This document shows positions 1-27,299 of a stretch of 27,299 nt of DNA, in pieces. Source of the stretch: Paulinella micropora (lineage: Eukaryota > Cercozoa > Imbricatea > Euglyphida). Numbering within the stretch: the first letter of the stretch is position 1; every line of letters starts with the position of its first letter. A program made the position numbers and the translations under genes. Under the pieces are notes generated by a model, which was not told the origin of the DNA, ran no database searches, and saw only the letters and a program-made list of their open reading frames with translations. The stretch is taken from contig BJOX01000055.1 in assembly GCA_009731375.1 (NCBI GenBank), positions 860,044-887,342 of the forward strand. Reading direction: 5' to 3'.

Positions 1-1240
<1,240 letters not shown>

Positions 1241-1250
1241 NNNNNNNNNN
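1241..1250. other. Assembly gap (10 N)
   Basis: Ten N; length likely nominal. It separates (TCTA)n from (CTAC)n. Confidence 0.98.
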
Positions 1251-1576
1251 ACTACCTACCTACCTACCTACTTACCTACCTACCTACCTACCTACCTACC
1301 TACCTTCCTACCTACCTATCTATCTCATTACCTCGGCTACCCTACCTACCTACCTACCTACCTACCTACCTACCTACCTACCTACCTACCTACCTACTTA
1401 CCTACCTACCTACCTACCTTCCTACCTATCTATCTATCTCATTACCTCGGCTAACCTACCTACCTACCTACCTACCTACCTACCTACCTACCTACCTACC
1501 TACCTACCTACCTACCTACCTACCTACCTACCTACCTACCTACCTACCTACCTACCTACCTACCTACCTACCTACC
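1251..1576. repeat. (CTAC)n with a two-copy higher-order unit
   Basis: CTAC repeat with two copies of a ~120-bp higher-order unit marked by CTATCTCATTACCTCGGCTA (ends near 1335 and 1453). Confidence 0.93.
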
Positions 1577-2200
1577 NNNNNNNNNNNNNNNNNNNNNNNN
1601 NNNNNNNNNNNNNNNNNNNNNNNNNNNNNNNNNNNNNNNNNNNNNNNNNNNNNNNNNNNNNNNNNNNNNNNNNNNNNNNNNNNNNNNNNNNNNNNNNNNN
1701 NNNNNNNNNNNNNNNNNNNNNNNNNNNNNNNNNNNNNNNNNNNNNNNNNNNNNNNNNNNNNNNNNNNNNNNNNNNNNNNNNNNNNNNNNNNNNNNNNNNN
1801 NNNNNNNNNNNNNNNNNNNNNNNNNNNNNNNNNNNNNNNNNNNNNNNNNNNNNNNNNNNNNNNNNNNNNNNNNNNNNNNNNNNNNNNNNNNNNNNNNNNN
1901 NNNNNNNNNNNNNNNNNNNNNNNNNNNNNNNNNNNNNNNNNNNNNNNNNNNNNNNNNNNNNNNNNNNNNNNNNNNNNNNNNNNNNNNNNNNNNNNNNNNN
2001 NNNNNNNNNNNNNNNNNNNNNNNNNNNNNNNNNNNNNNNNNNNNNNNNNNNNNNNNNNNNNNNNNNNNNNNNNNNNNNNNNNNNNNNNNNNNNNNNNNNN
2101 NNNNNNNNNNNNNNNNNNNNNNNNNNNNNNNNNNNNNNNNNNNNNNNNNNNNNNNNNNNNNNNNNNNNNNNNNNNNNNNNNNNNNNNNNNNNNNNNNNNN
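1577..2200. other. Assembly gap (624 N)
   Basis: Run of N flanked by (CTAC)n and (CTAT)n. Upstream kinase exons (N-lobe) could lie here or left of the window. Confidence 0.98.
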
Positions 2201-26707
<24,507 letters not shown>

Positions 26708-27215
26708 GTTTTTATCTATGTATGTATCTATGTATGTATGTATCTATGTATGTATGTATCAATGTATGTATGTATCTATGTATGTATGTATCTATGTATC
26801 TATGTATCTATGTATCTATCTATGTATATCTATGTATCTATCTATCGCTTCATAAGGTATGTATCTATGTATGTATCTATGTTTGTATGTATCTATGTAT
26901 GTATGTACCTTTGTATGTATGTATCTTTGTATGTATGTATGTATGTATGTATGCATGTATGCATGTATGTATGTATCTATGTATCTATATATGTATCTAT
27001 CTATGTATCTATCTATGTATCTATCTATGTATCTATCTATCGCTTCATAAGGTTATGTATGTATGTATGTATGTATCTATGTATGCATGTATGTATGTAT
27101 GTACGCATGTATGTATGTATGTATGTATGTACAATACTTATATATGTATGCTTGCATGGTTGTGATGTCACGTATTGTATGGATGTATTTAGTGATGTAA
27201 TCTTTCTCTCTGTCT

Positions 27216-27216
<1 letters not shown>
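26708..27216. repeat. Intron 15: (TATG)n/(TATC)n with two donor copies
   Basis: Copies of the exon 15 end, CTATCGCTTCATAAG/GT, at 26842-26856 and 27037-27051. No further exon seen up to the poly-C. Confidence 0.88.

Positions 27217-27299
<83 letters not shown>
27217..27299. repeat. Poly-C at the window end
   Basis: About 83 C in a row after CTCTGTCTT. Likely an unresolved repeat or assembly edge. Confidence 0.9.

Overview
The window is eukaryotic genomic DNA, about 90% simple-sequence repeat: (TCTA)n/(GATA)n, (CTAC)n, (TATATG)n, (TATG)n, (TTAG)n, (GAT)n, (CT)n, poly-T and poly-C. It also has ten runs of N. Long ORFs made of SIYL, MYMY, HIHI, DDDD or similar are repeat read-through, not genes. 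Canonical GT-AG introns, exons more GC-rich than the introns, and a TKL-like kinase joined to a P-loop NTPase suggest a protist or alga. I cannot name the organism.

Hidden in the repeats is one split gene on the + strand. I reconstruct 15 exons (2497-26707; 1,520 coding nt, 506 complete codons), all joined by GT-AG introns with matching phases and no internal stop. Exons 1-8 encode a protein kinase from the hinge (GDL) onward: HRDFKPEN loop, DLG, APE, SDVYACG and a CW...RPT C-lobe end. The Asp(HRD)-Asp(DLG) distance is 18 residues, as in PKA. Exons 9-13 encode a linker with a charged region and a poly-Ser tract. Exons 14-15 encode a WLHDPTGPRVL segment and a Walker A motif, GGPGLGKS, as at the start of a NACHT/STAND-type NTPase. 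The kinase N-lobe lies upstream, and the rest of the NTPase lies beyond the poly-C right edge.

Layout: 1-2496 repeats plus a dispersed element; 2497-8014 kinase exons 1-4 in (TATATG)n, (GATA)n, (TCTA)n and (CA/TA)n introns; 8015-11780 a long repeat intron, the APE exon and a minisatellite/poly-T intron; 11781-15726 the C-lobe exons, between a (TTAG)n acceptor array and a (GAT)n donor array; 15727-19776 a gapped intron; 19777-25491 linker exons; 26022-27299 the P-loop exons and the poly-C end.

Two structural themes stand out. At nearly every 5' splice site the intron's repeat starts in or right after the donor. Many exon ends have also been copied in tandem into the neighbouring intron together with their splice site. 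One exon copy is cut by a ~700-bp inversion, and others are split by microsatellite growth. A dispersed element ending in (ATCT)n occurs four times. The exon chain is inferred by eye and no transcript was consulted.
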